Positions 1 to 11,879 of a stretch of DNA of 64,000 nt are shown in pieces; position 1 is the stretch's first letter; each line of letters starts with the position of its first letter. A model generated the notes under the pieces. It was given only the letters and a program-made list of their open reading frames with translations, did no database searches and was not told the DNA's origin. A program made the translations under genes and the position numbers. The DNA is from Staphylotrichum longicolle (Eukaryota; Ascomycota; Sordariomycetes; Sordariales; Chaetomiaceae): assembly GCA_019096155.1 (NCBI GenBank), contig JAHCVI010000006.1, forward strand, positions 2,170,001-2,234,000, given 5' to 3'.

Positions 1-471
1 CGACAAAGTCTTGCTGGGAGGCTGTAGCACATATTGACCCATCGAGTTGGGCGTGCTGTTGGAGGTGCTGAGGAACAGCTGCTGCAGGATGATGCTCTTG
101 CACTTGCCGAGTCTTTGCGAACGTCAACCTGAACTCGTTTGTTTATCCTCCAAGGTTGTCGACCTGGCGATATGGCGGGTCTTTTGAAGCAGGGCAATCT
201 TGACGGGGCACCCAGAGGAAGGGACACAAAGTTTTCGCCGCCAAAACGAAAGGAAGGAAGAGAAAGCACAAGAAATGACCCGGTAGCAACCTTTGCTCTT
301 GTGCCCAGTCTCCATTCCCCTTGCATTCTCCAGCTTCCTCTCCGTTACTCACTCTCACCCTTTGCGGCCGGGTTCTGCCTCGTCACTCATCTCTTCGCAC
401 TTCCGTCGACACTTCTCATCGCCATTCCTCGCCCCTCCGAAGAGCCGGTCGGCAGGTCTCAACCTCCGACC
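1..471. other. left-edge intergenic / upstream of 2EXR gene
   Basis: No convincing coding feature in either strand. The stretch from about 300 on is C/T-rich, as is common in fungal 5' leaders. Confidence 0.4.
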
Positions 472-1620
472 ATGAGCCAGCGGACCTTTCGACCATTTTC
501 TTGGCTCCCACTGGAACTCCAAGTGATGGTTTGGGAGGCATCGCTTGAGCCCCGAGTGGTTGAAGTCAACATGGTGCACCAAACTCGCCCTCGAGCCCAC
601 CAGTCCAAGATCGCCTGGCGTACAACCAGCATCCCAGCGCAGTTGGCGGCGACAAGTGGGGCACGGCGCGTTCTCCTACGATTTTACCATCGACTGGACT
701 TCGCATGTCCTTTGCCGGTTGGCGACGGGATCGCGCCACCCAAGGCAATGGTGTACCTGCACCCCGAGCTGGATGTTCTATCCCAGGACTGCGAGGCAAT
801 CATCTACTGGGAAGGGCAAGCAGGGGTTGACCGGGTCCGCAGGCCCGGGGTAAAGGCGCGAGTCCGACAGCGTGTGGGCCCAGATCCCGCCGATACCCTG
901 ACCTGGGACGGGGATTTCTACAGTGTTTTCCACCTCGTCCGACCCTTGCCCTGGCGCTTCCTCGACCCCCTTCGGGACCTTCGGCACGTCCACGTCAACC
1001 TTCACATTCTCAAGTCCAGCAGGCGGAACGGCGCCGACAGTGGCTATCAGACTACGACAATGTTCATCCAGACTCTGCTTCACAACAGGGAGCCCAGCCC
1101 ACTCCATACCGTCACACTCAAAGTTACCTGGGACTTGTCCTCTCAGCCTACTCCTGCCAGCATCCAGAACATGAGACCTGTGGTATATCGGATCGTTCGC
1201 AGCCCAGCCTTTCCCCTTACTTGGCCGAGCGTTTTCTTCTCGGCAGCGCAGCTACTGGAACAGCAAAACGCAGGCGTTCCGTTGGCCAACATTCTCCTCG
1301 CCGAAGGCGCCATCTTCACGCGACAGCCACTGGGTCCCTTTACCGCGCTCCGTGTGATTGATCCCAAGAGCGTTGAGAGTTACTACGACATTGATGGCGA
1401 CGAATGGCCTGGCGCTGCCAGGGAGGACATGTGGCGGGGCATACTCACGGCTAGCCCCGGCCCGCAGAATATTGACATTGTCTTATGGCTGACCAGGTTG
1501 ATTGGCAACGCTCCTGGGCCCCAGTTTGAGAGTCCGTGGGGCATTTGTGGTGTGCATTACGGCATGGGTGAGGCTAAAGGATGCGTCAATCCGATGGGAA
1601 GGGTCAACTGGCGATGGTAG
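472..1620 (+). CDS. 2EXR domain-containing protein
   Basis: Single-exon gene of 382 aa. I start it at the ATG at 472 because the opening residues (FRPFSWLPLELQVMVWE) match the start of the fungal 2EXR domain, an F-box-like N-terminal motif of the form F..LP.ELR..IW; the open frame upstream has no such similarity. An E-P-R-V-VEV segment follows, as is usual in the family, and then a long lineage-specific region. These proteins are numerous in Pezizomycotina and their biochemical role is not established. No signal peptide or membrane segment is seen. The family call rests on the N-terminal 35 residues only; the remainder is not recognised. Confidence 0.75.
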   Translation: MSQRTFRPFSWLPLELQVMVWEASLEPRVVEVNMVHQTRPRAHQSKIAWRTTSIPAQLAATSGARRVLLRFYHRLDFACPLPVGDGIAPPKAMVYLHPELDVLSQDCEAIIYWEGQAGVDRVRRPGVKARVRQRVGPDPADTLTWDGDFYSVFHLVRPLPWRFLDPLRDLRHVHVNLHILKSSRRNGADSGYQTTTMFIQTLLHNREPSPLHTVTLKVTWDLSSQPTPASIQNMRPVVYRIVRSPAFPLTWPSVFFSAAQLLEQQNAGVPLANILLAEGAIFTRQPLGPFTALRVIDPKSVESYYDIDGDEWPGAAREDMWRGILTASPGPQNIDIVLWLTRLIGNAPGPQFESPWGICGVHYGMGEAKGCVNPMGRVNWRW

Positions 1621-2828
1621 CTGGCAGGCATCAGTGAGTTGTTCATGTGAAGACCGTGGATCATTCACAAGGTCACTGACAAACCGTGAGCAGGAATGTT
1701 TTTAGGAGCATTGTCCCTTCGTGTGAGGGTTTCTGGAGCCGGCCGATCCAGGGCACCAAAAAGATCTGACGTGGACTTGAAGAAGTCAAACCGGCTTGAT
1801 GGCTTCATTGTTGATCTCGGGTGGGTTCCGCTTGTCTGTCCTCTGTCTGGCTCATAGCTCATGGCTCATGGAAGTTTTCAGAAAAAAGCATCCATATTCG
1901 CATACAAAGGCCATTGGCATCTTGTCCCATTTCTGCTCCGGACGACGAGCAGCGGACCAGAAGAAGGCTGAAGGGATAGGAAGATTGTATGGGTACACAG
2001 GTGGAGCAGCAAAACAGGGAAGAAGAGAGAGCCATGGGAAAATGAAGGAATACAGTCATGTCGGATTACACAGGCAGATGACAGATTGGGCAGGCCAGGG
2101 GAAGTTAAGGGATGGGAAAGTTCATGTGGAGTATCGGGTTCGGGCCAACGGACTGAAGAGCAAGCACCTGATTTGAGGACCTTTGCTACACTGCCTAAGT
2201 CGTCCAGCTGCAGCCCTTGCAGCTGGTTCCCGCAGTAATACAACCTTAGTGTACGACATGATGACGCCTCAAGTGCCATGAGCCGTGTCGGCGAGGTGTG
2301 TGACACTGGAACACGCAGCCAGGTTCTGGTGAAAGAGATGACAGGCGAAGCCAGCAGGACGGGAAGGTCAAAGATTCTGTTCACTGACAAGGGAGAGTGA
2401 TCAAAGTCTGGAACACAGGCCACAATCCGCACAGCTCGCTTTGATCAGTGCTGTGCGTTGTTTCGGCGGAGCCCGGCGCGAAGTTAGGGGCTTCCAGCAG
2501 GAGTCTCGCAAGGACCCCGGGCCGGGTTCTTCAGCGCGAACCCACGTGGCTCAACAATGACTTGTCGGAAACATCTTGGGTTTGACGGACGAAGGACTCC
2601 AAGAAATCAGATGACTTCGTCTACGCACATCAGCTGGATTCGCCCATGAAACTGTCCGGTATTTGACCGTATGGAGCCGCCTCGGGGACGCCTAGTGGCA
2701 ACCAACCCGTTTCGACCGTCGGAGGCTCATCCGAGAACTGAAACTAGACCGCGGTACCAGCTCGAGGTAGGCAGGCGATGGAACTTCCCGTCGTATTAAG
2801 CGCTGCGCTGGCGGTTGGAACCCATTCA

Positions 2829-2835
2829 GGCTAAA
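2829..2835 (+). promoter_or_regulatory. GGCTAAA, possible XlnR/XYR1 site
   Basis: Matches the xylanase-regulator consensus GGCTAAA, about 780 bp upstream of the acetylxylan esterase start. A 7-mer like this occurs by chance several times in 64 kb, so the assignment relies on the neighbouring hemicellulase. Confidence 0.3.
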
Positions 2836-3487
2836 GGCGAAAACCCATGCTCCGGATCTGGCTTGGCTGTACGTCTGCCCCGTCCACCCATCTTCGGCAT
2901 GCCATGCTCATGCCCCCCGCATTTTCCTGCTTCGAGAACACAGAACCGGGTACCAGGAACAGGGGTTATTGCACCAAATTGGAAAGCGGACTCTGGACCG
3001 GGACGTCCGTCATGCAACATCCCACGCTCCCGAGCGCCACACCTGGCTTCCCCACAAACATTCCTGGGACTCGGATATTATCCAGGGCTGCAACCATATC
3101 CATGACGCTTCACTCACAAACTACACCAAAATAGCAGGATCGGAGGGATATGCTCGCAGGGGTTGCCCCTGTCGGCCAGCCCTTCTCGAAGCTCTCGGAG
3201 CCTCGCGTGGAATTCCATGCGCCACTCGAGCAGCAGATCCCGCCTCGGACGAAAGGCCCACCTCGTGCCATGTAGGTGGGAAGCTGAAGCGGGACTCGCA
3301 CTCAGGTGCGTCCAGGAGTTCAGGACCGTTGCTTTGAACCCCAGGAGCTTGGCGGAGGAACGGAATGTAACCGATAGCCCCTGCAACTCATGGTAGCAAC
3401 CGGTCATGGGGAACAACAAGCTCGCAGAGCCCCGGATTCCCATTGCTTGTTGCCGTTCGTCGCATGGAACCAGACTTGACCATCGAG

Positions 3488-3493
3488 TATAAA
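3488..3493 (+). promoter_or_regulatory. TATA box of the acetylxylan esterase gene
   Basis: TATAAA lies 131 bp upstream of the ATG and is followed by a pyrimidine-rich leader, a typical arrangement for highly expressed fungal secreted-enzyme genes. Confidence 0.5.
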
Positions 3494-3618
3494 GTGTGTC
3501 TTCTCGTCACTTCTTTGGCGACCTCTTCTCTCTCTTCAGCTCAGCACTCCTCCTCCAGCATATCATCAACGAAGGATCACAAGCCGTCCTGTTCTAACGC
3601 CGAATCAGCACCGTCAAA

Positions 3619-4694
3619 ATGTGGCCCACTCCCAAGATCGCGTTCCTCCTCATGGCGGCGCACTCGCTGCTTGTCAGCGGCTCGCCCGTCGACGCCGATG
3701 CCCTTGATGCTGCTCTCCTCGCCAAGCGCCAGTGCCCCGAGATCCAGATCTTCGGTGCCCGTGAGACCACGGCGCCTGCCGGATACGGCACGGCTGGCAC
3801 CGTTGTCAACCTGGTCCTCGGCGCGTACCCGGGTGCCCAGGCCCAGGCTATCAGCTACCCGGCCTGCGGTGGCCAGTCCAGCTGCGGCGGCACCGCCTAC
3901 GGCGACTCGGCGAGGCAGGGAACGGCTGCGGTGGCGTCGGCCGTCAACAGCTTCAACCAGCGGTGCCCGAACTCCAAGATCGTGCTCGTCGGTTACTCTC
4001 AGGTATGAGGCTATTTCCTCTCCAAGACATGACAGGAACGGCAGACTGACACCAGCATACAGGGCGGTCAAATCATGGACAACGCCGTCTGCGGTGGCCC
4101 CGACACCGGCTCCAGCATCACCACCACCGCCCCGCCCATTAACGCTCAGGCTCTTAACCAGATCAAGGCCGTTATTGAGATGGGCTCGCCCCGCTTCGTG
4201 GCTGGTCTCTCCTACAACGTTGGCACCTGCACCGCCCAGGGTGTATGTTGCCAACCCTCGTCCGCCCCCCTTCTCATTTCCAGGCCACTAACTTACATTC
4301 CCACTTCTAGTTCGCCGCCCGCCCTCGCGGCTACGTCTGCGGCTCCAACTCGGCGTCCAAGATGAAGAGCTACTGCGACTCGACCGACCCCTACTGCTGC
4401 ACGGGCAACGATGCCAACTCGCACCAGCAGTATGGCAACAAGTACGGCCAGCAGGCCCTTGCCTTCATCAAGACCCAGCTCAGCAGCTCCGGCGGCGGCA
4501 ACACGGGCGGCGGCAACACCACTCCCACCACTACTGCCTCCAACCCGGGGTCGACCAGCGGCAGCGGCAACGGCGGCGGCAGCTGCTCGGCTCTGTGGGG
4601 TCAATGCGGTGGTCAGGGGTGGACGGGGCCGACGTGCTGCTCGCAGGGCACCTGCAAGGCGTCGAACCAGTGGTACTCGCAGTGCCTGAACTAA
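3619..4694 (+). CDS. acetylxylan esterase, CE5 family, with C-terminal CBM1
   Basis: Secreted esterase that removes acetyl groups from xylan. Three exons (3619..4002, 4063..4242, 4311..4694) join in phase to 315 aa. Order: signal peptide (about 1-20), a short propeptide ending in KR, the CE5/cutinase-fold domain starting at CPEIQIFGARETTAP, a Gly/Ser/Thr/Asn linker, and a CBM1 (LWGQCGGQGWTGPTCCSQG, ending YSQCLN) with its conserved cysteines and aromatics. The nucleophile motif GYSQG is split by intron 1 between Q and G. The Asp (STDPYC) and His (NSHQQYG) of the triad follow. Cutinases share the fold, but the CBM1 and the xylanase in the same window favour acetylxylan esterase. A TATA box and a GGCTAAA motif lie upstream. 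Confidence 0.92.
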
Positions 4695-5202
4695 GTGGGA
4701 GGAGATACCCGGGGAGGGGATGCCAAGGGGTGAAAGCAACTGGCCAGTGGTGGCTAATGGCTGGCCAGCGGATAGGGTTCCATCAGGAACGGCTTCGTGT
4801 AAATAGCTTGATTTTGGCCGTCACCGTACGCCAGTACATATACACATATCTTTTCCATGTCAAGGTTTTGCTCGCGCCAATGTTGAGTGATTGTCTGGTA
4901 TGGAACTACATCATCATCCTCCAGCCGCCCGCCGCAGCTTGCCAACCTAATGCTGCGACTCGCAAACCCTTTGAATGTTGTTAGTGAGGATAGTCGGCAG
5001 AGATGGGAGGAGACATAAGGTATCAACACCCACTTCAAATGAAACCAGTGTCAGGCGGAACCAACTCTATCCATCAAAACAAGGGCTCCAGACCCGGGGT
5101 CACGTTTGGCTCAGACTCTGACCCCATGTTTACTGAGCTCTGGTCGGAATCGCCCGAGGTATCATCGGGATGCAGCCAAGCCTTATCCCCCGAGTCGCCA
5201 TA
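4695..5202. other. intergenic, convergent 3' regions
   Basis: Lies between the ends of the convergent esterase and HET genes. No gene or repeat seen. Confidence 0.5.
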
Positions 5203-7105
5203 TTAGCCCCTCTGTCCGGTGAACAAAATCAGCGGATCCGAAAAAACGTTCCCTTCAACCGCATTTTGCACCACGAAAGTGACATAAAACTGCCTGAGTG
5301 CTGGGTGGCGAGGGCTGCTCCTTGTTGTCATCTTCAAAGCCATGTTCTGTCTGGTATCATATGTCATGGACAGGGAGGCCGGCTGACCAGGGGCCGCAAA
5401 CTCTTGCAGAACAGGAGCCGTGACCGGATATGGCTGGCTGCGGTCGCTCTCAAGCTTGGCTCTTAGCATGTTTTCGTCGAGGAAGAGCCCAGGCTGGATG
5501 TTCAACCAAACGCCATAAGAGACGGTCAGGCGGGCCCAGCGGTTCCTCTTGACAATCGCTAGGTAGCCAACTCGACCTTGGCCGGTATTCCCTTGGGCGG
5601 TGACGTGGTATATGAACGCCTCGTTCTCCGCCAGTGTTCTCGGAGGGTCCACGATTGATTTGAAGTCCCACTGCTGAGGCGCAGTACTGGCCCGGGAATA
5701 GAATTGCAGGGGATAAGTTGCCAGGCGGTAGGTATGAATCCATGGAGAGTCATTGGCTTTGGAAATTTGCGTTTCAAACTCAAAGCCGATTTCATCCAAG
5801 CGGCGGTAGGGGTGACTCGCAAGAGGACCGTCATTGGCAATAAGGATGTCGTGTCTGCCCAGGTTTTGCCAATGGCCACCATCCGCCCCTGACCATGTTT
5901 GTGGTGGAGATTGGACTTTTCTGAAAAACAGAGGGACTCTGGCAGGGTCGCCCTCTTCGTGGGCCGGATCTCGCAGAAACAATACGATTGGACTCTTCGC
6001 CGCCTGGAGCGGAGGCCATGCCCAGAAACAGTTCAGTTTCACGAGATAGAGAGGGTCGTGGTCTGATTGGTTCACGGCCATCTTGAAGACCTCCGCGTTC
6101 ATGCTGATACCAGCGTTGGTAATTGAGAAGCCGCGGCGGACTTTATCAAACGTGCACGTGGTGATGCCGCGGGAGTGTTGATAGTCTTTCGGGGAGCGGG
6201 CAAGGACTGGTTCATCACCGAAGTTGCGCCCAGTGGCGGGATCTGTTTGGGCTCGCAGGATAACGGGCACCGTCCTCCCAGACACTGCATCGAATCAGCA
6301 TCCCTGATGTGCTCACCGTTTTGCATTGCACTGCGGATGTTGAGGGGTACTAACCCCTGGGATCGCCCCAGGCAAAGATCGACTCGTCGTTGGAGCTACG
6401 TATCAGCTCGTGTTGCAGGCGTATGAATGCCCTCTCCCCCTCGCCATAGATTAGTGGCATGTTAATCCCCAGCAGGCCAAGCAGGCTGTATGCGCGGTCC
6501 TCGACACGGGTGGTTTGTCTCTTTGCTGCCCACGACAGCTTGGTCGCGATGGAGCATGGCTGAAAGTTGGCCAGCTGCTTGACTTCGATGCCTGTAGCCC
6601 GCTCGACTTCGGCGGCCCACTCTTCACGCGAACCGATCAAATTCCAATCGCGGTCAAGGAACTCAAGAAAAGTCGGGGCGAGGAGTTCCTGCAGAGTCCA
6701 GCCACGGGTGAACCAGCGACTGCTTCGGAAGCTCCATTTCCAAGGGTGCTTCGACGCAGGGCGCATCGGAGGGACGTCCGAGAGGTAGGCGTAACAAACG
6801 TGGGCATGTTCGTACCAGCGAAACATGGAATTAATGGCCTCGCTGAGCTCGGTGATATCGCTCTTGTCGATGCAGCAGGTGTCTATCCAGATGTAGTCCC
6901 AGCCGTTCGTCGCCGCGTACGCTGCAGCTTTGATGATCTTGCGCCCTCCTGCTTGGTCCTTGTAAGTGCGGAGAGGGCCCGCCGACAAGTCCTTGAACGT
7001 CACCTCATCACCGCCCCAGGTGTGTGACAGAATCGCGTATGGAGGGATTTCGTCAGGGTTGAGAAAGAACTCGAGCTTGTGGGTGTGCGTGTTGAGCAAC
7101 CTCAT
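5203..7105 (-). CDS. HET domain protein (vegetative incompatibility type)
   Basis: Two exons, complement(5203..6284, 6355..7105), encode 610 aa. The intron (6285..6354, 70 nt) has donor GTTAGT and acceptor GCAG and joins exactly in phase (D-P-R-V-S-G). The N terminus begins MRLLNTHTHKLEFF. The HET domain follows: PYAILSHTWG near residues 22-31, YIWIDTCCIDK near 70-80, a Y-AYLSD block, RGWTLQELLAP near 137-147, and EDRAYSLLGLLGINMPLIYGEG near 203-224, all hallmarks of HET-E-1-like proteins. The second exon (about 360 aa) is a C-terminal domain I do not recognise; no NACHT P-loop or WD40 repeats are seen. HET domains trigger cell death in allorecognition. Read divergently from the gene to its right. 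Confidence 0.9.
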
Positions 7106-7564
7106 TTCTACGTGAAGATTCCAACAGAAAGTACGAATGGAAGCAGAGTATGGATCGAGAGGTGTGGGCGAGGCCTGGAAGGTCTTTTAAGCTTGAAGTT
7201 GTGTTAGACCTGGGTAATGTCTTCGAAGTCAGAAGTGACGGAGGCCGCCATGGTTGATGGGCTCAGCCTCCTCGGCATTTACCCCGCCCCAGCTGACTGG
7301 GTGTTGACAAGGAAAGCGCCCAATCTCCAATCAAGAGTCTGCTCAGCCACTGCGATCGGTGAGGATGATGAGCCTCGATAGGTTGCAGGACTGGACTTAT
7401 TATCACCAAAAGGACTGGCAGTTTGTTAGGGCATGCTTGCCTCTCGTCTGCCTAGTACATTCAAGGGGGCATAGGGGAGCCAAGAGTGACGAGATGTATT
7501 ATAACTACAGTATCAAGCGCATGGGATTCCAACCAAAAGGGGACAAATATAAGACCATCGAAGG
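7106..7564. other. intergenic between divergent genes
   Basis: Probable shared promoter region of the HET gene (left) and the uncharacterised gene at 7565. It may hold an unassigned first exon of the latter. Confidence 0.35.
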
Positions 7565-8242
7565 TTGGGGTCAATTCTCGCAGTGGAAGCAGTTTTGCTT
7601 GACCACTCCGCTGTGCTTGCCGTCCACCCCCCTCAGTCACAAGCGTCTGCGGTAAAAGACAAGTCGAGCACCGAGATAGAGCGAGACCCCTTCACCGAGC
7701 CAAAAGTCTCTTCCGTGACCATCGGCGTCCAGCCCCTCGTTGACTGGGATGAGAACTGGCTCGAGGTACACGACGGTCATGCCCTCCCGGGTCGCGAGCA
7801 GGATGATGGGGAGACCCGATTCGGCCCGCTGCCTGACGTCGACCCCGAGAATCAAAATGACGGATGGCTTGAGGTGGATGGAGAAGGTAGCGGGCATTTT
7901 CTAGTGTGCTGTGGCAGAGAAAGACCGAGGAAGACGGACACCAAGTTCCAATTGCTAGTTACGGCCAAGGGGGCGGGGCCCGATGGGTTCCTGACAGTGC
8001 ACGATTACCTCGAGCAGGTGCATCCGTGGTTGATGAGTTTGAAGGGGGAGATCCTCGAAGCGAGGTCGGTCGAGGCTGTACTTTTTCACGAGGCGGATGA
8101 CGTCCCCTCGAGGGAGGAACTGCTGGCGAGGGACAGCGATATGAAGTTTGTTTGTGGGTGGGGGTCGCATCCAAAGGATCTGGTCATTGTGAACGAGGAG
8201 GAGTGGACAAGGGAAAGGACTAAGCCGCCCTACGATTTCTAG
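7565..8242 (+). CDS. uncharacterised acidic protein (5' end unresolved)
   Basis: An open frame of up to 225 codons ending at TAG 8242. Its composition looks like real protein: conserved-looking runs such as WDENWLEVHDGHALPG, FLVCCGRERP, FLTVHDYLEQVHPWL and VLFHEADDVPSREEL, with hydrophobic residues spaced as in a globular fold. I do not recognise the family and assign no function. The frame has no ATG near its left end (7565 is TTG and the first internal Met is far downstream), so the true start is probably in an upstream exon that I could not define. Confidence 0.5.
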   Translation: MGSILAVEAVLLDHSAVLAVHPPQSQASAVKDKSSTEIERDPFTEPKVSSVTIGVQPLVDWDENWLEVHDGHALPGREQDDGETRFGPLPDVDPENQNDGWLEVDGEGSGHFLVCCGRERPRKTDTKFQLLVTAKGAGPDGFLTVHDYLEQVHPWLMSLKGEILEARSVEAVLFHEADDVPSREELLARDSDMKFVCGWGSHPKDLVIVNEEEWTRERTKPPYDF

Positions 8243-8541
8243 GGGTTGTTCTTATTGACAAAGCGTTTCTCCGCGTAGAGTGCGTCTAAACTGCCCTACG
8301 TGCCCCTCATCTTCTTTGAGTATCTTAGAGAAGATAAGAATATTACTTAGAGAGAGATGGATTGCTTCGGCACCTACTCTCCTACCTCCCTCACTATCGT
8401 ATCAGCCCGGCTCTTATAGGTTTAAAGGGTACTCAGACGGATAAATTCGCCTGCTAACAGGGGTCAACCGCAGTCAGTCAGGTCCCCATCTCAATCTTGG
8501 TGCTGGCCAACGACTTTCTGGGCAACGACACTAGTATGCGG

Positions 8542-10229
8542 TTAGAAAACGCAGTGGTGCCAAAACAAGCGCTCCCCAGCCTTGTCGAAGACAACCTCGA
8601 TCCACAACAACTCCTTAAGCGCGTCCCTGGTCTCGGTCCAATTCCGCAATCCCAGCGTGTCCAAGCACTGCACAAGAATCCTGTTCAACCAAGGCTCGGT
8701 GTAATCCTCAAAAACAGACACGCTTGCCACAAAAACTCCCCAGAGAAGCAGTTTCAAAGCCCCCGAAGTATCTCCCACTACATCTTCACTGGCAGCCGCC
8801 AGCTGGAGATTGCAGTGCCACGCCGATAACACGCCTTTCAACGCCTCTGCCAACACCGTCATATTCTTCCCGATACCCGGCAGTTTGATGAGCAGCATCT
8901 TTGCATACGCCAGTAAGCATACCCTCAACATTTCATGCAACGACGCGTTCCCGTCATCGGCATCAGCCGATTTCAGACGCAGCAGCCGGTGCGGCACCGA
9001 AGTTGCAACCCGTGTCACCATCTCCATGGGCACTTTCGTCCCTCGCGCGGTGGCCTCGTTGACAAGCCTGGAGAACTCGCGCAGGTCGGCCCAGACGTTG
9101 AGCAAGCGCGGGTCGGGTCGCTGATGCAGTGCTATCGCGGCGCTGAGTTCGGGGAAGTGAGCGGCAGACCGCCCTCCGGCTATCTGAGGGGACCAGCAGA
9201 TGTCTTCGTCGCGCGCAAAGCGCAGGGGTTGGCCTAAGCCCATGGCGAGGCCGATGTCGATGCTGTGGGGGTGAGTCAAATAATGCTACGGTAAGAAACA
9301 TGCGGGTATGGTACATGGGGTTTACCTCCGCGCTTTGTGCTCAATCATGCTTCCTGGGCCGAGGCACTGCAACCCCCCACGCAGCTCCACCATCCGCTGC
9401 AGGCCGTCCATGTGCTTGGTAGCCGTGTCAAAGTCTCTCGAAATGATAGCGGCCGTTGCCAACGATGCTACCACGGCCATCGTCGAGAGCTCAACAGCTT
9501 TTTCCCTGTCGTCCAGACTTCTCTGCAGATGGCCCAGTGCCTTACCCAAATGGAGTCGGGCAATATTGCTGTACGGGTGGCCGAGTGCCATGTCATGGAA
9601 GGCCTGGGCGGCGAATACGGTTGAGTGCAGGATACCAGGATGGTGGGTGAGGTTGGCGAAGCAAAACAGCTTGTCATCGTGCACTGCTGTAGTCATGTCT
9701 TGCATTCCGTACGTTGCCGGTTTGAGGATCGTGAATGCTCAAGCAGTGCCCGTTAGCTCAGACTACCACCTCGACAGCAAAGAAGCATCAGTGGCAGCAA
9801 CTGGTCCGACAGAAGACGTACCCTGGTAGACTAATCCCAGCACGTACGGCTGCATGTCACTGCTGAACCCAAAAAGCAGGAGTTCCGATGCAATCTTGCG
9901 GGGCGTGACAAGCGTCCAGCCTCCGTTTTCCGCTGCGTTTCCTGGTACTCGCTCGAGCTGGGCCATGCGGCCCTCAGCCTCGGGTTCGGTATGACGCACC
10001 TTGCGTTGCAAATCCCCTTGCGAATCATCGCAGTGACTTTTGGGTCTGAACTTGCCCGCATTCTTCCCACGCATGACATGGCTGCGGATCAGCTTCCGCG
10101 TCTTTGAATCGGGCTTGGCGAGAGAAGTGGTGATGATGAAGGGGCCGGGGCCCGAGTCTGCAGGACTGGTCAGAGTGTTGGACGGCTGCCGGGGACGGGA
10201 CTGAACGCACTTTCCGTCGCCGACGGCAT
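8542..10229 (-). CDS. fungal transcription-factor-like protein, one-base frameshift in exon 1
   Basis: Three exons: complement(8542..9262, 9326..9737, 9822..10229). Intron 1 (84 nt, GTACGT, branch CTAAC) and intron 2 (63 nt, GTAAAC...CACAG) join in phase. Near the N terminus, PDSKTRKLIRSHVMRGKN matches a motif common in a family of fungal TF-like proteins (often labelled 'tachykinin family' or fungal-specific TF), which carry a helical regulatory domain but no DNA-binding zinc cluster here. The natural ATG (10229) opens a frame that ends after 19 codons at TGA. One extra base near 10171-10175 (CTCTG to CTCCTG) would join it to the conserved frame and give 513 aa, with exon 1 then ending in the phase intron 1 needs. 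I read this as a one-base deletion or consensus error. Confidence 0.7.
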
Positions 10230-10648
10230 GGCATGAATCTCGTCGGATGGTCGGGGAGAATTCGTCCAATCACGGCAGCACCTTGCTTGGCGAGGTCACA
10301 ATGATAAATGAGGGATGTCGCCGAAAGGTGCGAATTCGCAATTTACCACGTAAGTTGTCCGGGCAGAACAGGCTCGCAAAGGGCTGTTCTTGCCCCGACT
10401 CCACCGGATTGTTTGCCAGAAGAAGAATGGTGTTGATGGGGACCGAGTTTGTCGGGTGGTCATCAGGGACCAGGCTTGACCAGGTGACGTTGCCCCTGGG
10501 GTGTCTGGGCCTTGACGGGATCGGCACAGGGATTCCAGCCAAGAGACCCACACGATTGTATTCCGTTTTGGGAATGGCAGGGGTCGCCTTAGACCAACGC
10601 GAACACGCCATGCCTTGTCCAACGGCATCTGGTGATGAACAGGTTGGG

Positions 10649-10655
10649 TATAAAA
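10649..10655 (+). promoter_or_regulatory. TATA box of the SDR gene
   Basis: TATAAAA lies 165 bp upstream of the ATG at 10814. Confidence 0.4.
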
Positions 10656-10813
10656 CCAGAGACAGGAACCGACGTCGTCCTAGGCCTCGAAACCAATGGC
10701 ATTCACGCAGCAGAAGAACATAAACTAGAAACACCGATCTCTAGGCCTACACTTGTCTCATCATCCTTTCCTTTTCAGAACAATATTCCCCTCTGTCCAT
10801 CTGGAAACTCACA

Positions 10814-11749
10814 ATGTTCTGGGGCAACAAGTCCGTGTCTTTCAACCCAGAAAAGGACATCCCACCCCTCACCGACAAAGTGATCCTCGTCACCGGCGGC
10901 AACGTCGGTCTCGGAAAGCAAGCCGTTCTCGAATATGCCCGCCATCATCCCCGCCTCATTTGGCTCGCCGCCCGCACTGTGCAAAAAGGCAACGCAGTCG
11001 TCGACGAGATCCGCAAACAAGTCCCCAACGCGCCTATCCAGGTCCTCGAACTCGACCTCGCCTCCTTCGCATCCGTCAAAGCCGCCGCCGCCACCGTCCT
11101 CTCCACCTCCCCGCGCCTCGACATCCTGATGCTCAACGCCGGCATCATGGCCACCGCCCCGGGCCTCACAACCGACGGCTACGAGCTCCAGTTTGGCACC
11201 AACCACATGGGCCACGCCCTACTCACCAAGCTCCTCCTCCCGCTCCTCCTCCAAACGGCCACCCTGCCCAGCGCCGACGTGCGCGTCATCTCCCTCTCCT
11301 CGCACGGCCACACCTACGCCGCCAAGCCGGGCATCGCCTTCGACACGCTCAAGACGCGCGCCGAGCCCCTCGGCGCCATCCGCCGCTACAGCCAGAGCAA
11401 GCTGGCCAACATCCTCTGGGCGCGGCAGCTCGCGGCGCGCTACCCGCAGCTGACGGCCGCGTCGGTGCACCCGGGCGTGGTGTCGACGCAGCTGGTGGAG
11501 CGCGCGACGGGGACGCCCGCGGCGTTTAGGGCGCTCACGCGGCTCGCGGGCCGGTTTGTGCTCACGTCGGCGGAGCAGGGGGTGCGGAACCAGCTGTGGG
11601 CGAGCGTAGCGACGGGGGTCGTCAGTGGAGAGTATTATGAGCCGGTTGGGGTGGGCGGGTTGGCGAGTGCGGATGGGAAGGATGAGGAGCTGGCGAAGAG
11701 GCTTTGGGAATGGACGGAGAAGGAGTTGGAGGGGCATGTTGTTGGTTGA
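10814..11749 (+). CDS. short-chain dehydrogenase/reductase, retinol dehydrogenase-like
   Basis: Intronless, 311 aa, the usual length for this class. It has the NAD(P)-binding motif TGGNVGLG (about residues 27-34), the structural motif LNAGI near 113, the catalytic Ser in ISLSSHGH, and the active-site pair YSQSK near 194-198. The sequence PHPR..LAART fits the beta-2 region of WW-domain oxidoreductase/retinol dehydrogenase-like fungal SDRs. A Rossmann-fold oxidoreductase acting on an unknown alcohol or ketone. The ATG has a TATA box upstream and a good context (CACAATG). The third codon position is strongly G/C. Confidence 0.9.
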   Translation: MFWGNKSVSFNPEKDIPPLTDKVILVTGGNVGLGKQAVLEYARHHPRLIWLAARTVQKGNAVVDEIRKQVPNAPIQVLELDLASFASVKAAAATVLSTSPRLDILMLNAGIMATAPGLTTDGYELQFGTNHMGHALLTKLLLPLLLQTATLPSADVRVISLSSHGHTYAAKPGIAFDTLKTRAEPLGAIRRYSQSKLANILWARQLAARYPQLTAASVHPGVVSTQLVERATGTPAAFRALTRLAGRFVLTSAEQGVRNQLWASVATGVVSGEYYEPVGVGGLASADGKDEELAKRLWEWTEKELEGHVVG

Positions 11750-11879
11750 TGAAGTGGATTGGGGTCGGAAGAGTTAGGTATCAGAACTGAAAGAAGGTTC
11801 TGGGTTCTATTAGTCTGTATGCGAAGAGAAAGCCGTCTTTGAGTGTCCCCTCCACTTCGTTGCTTAGGAGGAGATGACA

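Larger units (their letters stand above)
1621..3618. other. 2 kb intergenic region upstream of acetylxylan esterase
   Basis: Only short, unrelated open frames on both strands, none with recognisable similarity or fungal start context. The right end serves as promoter for the esterase: it holds a GGCTAAA motif and a TATA box, followed by a C/T-rich leader from about 3500. Confidence 0.5.

Noticed and set aside
6285..6354. Two separate HET-region genes on the minus strand
   Set aside because: A 70-nt GTTAGT...GCAG intron joins the two frames exactly, giving one 610-aa protein.
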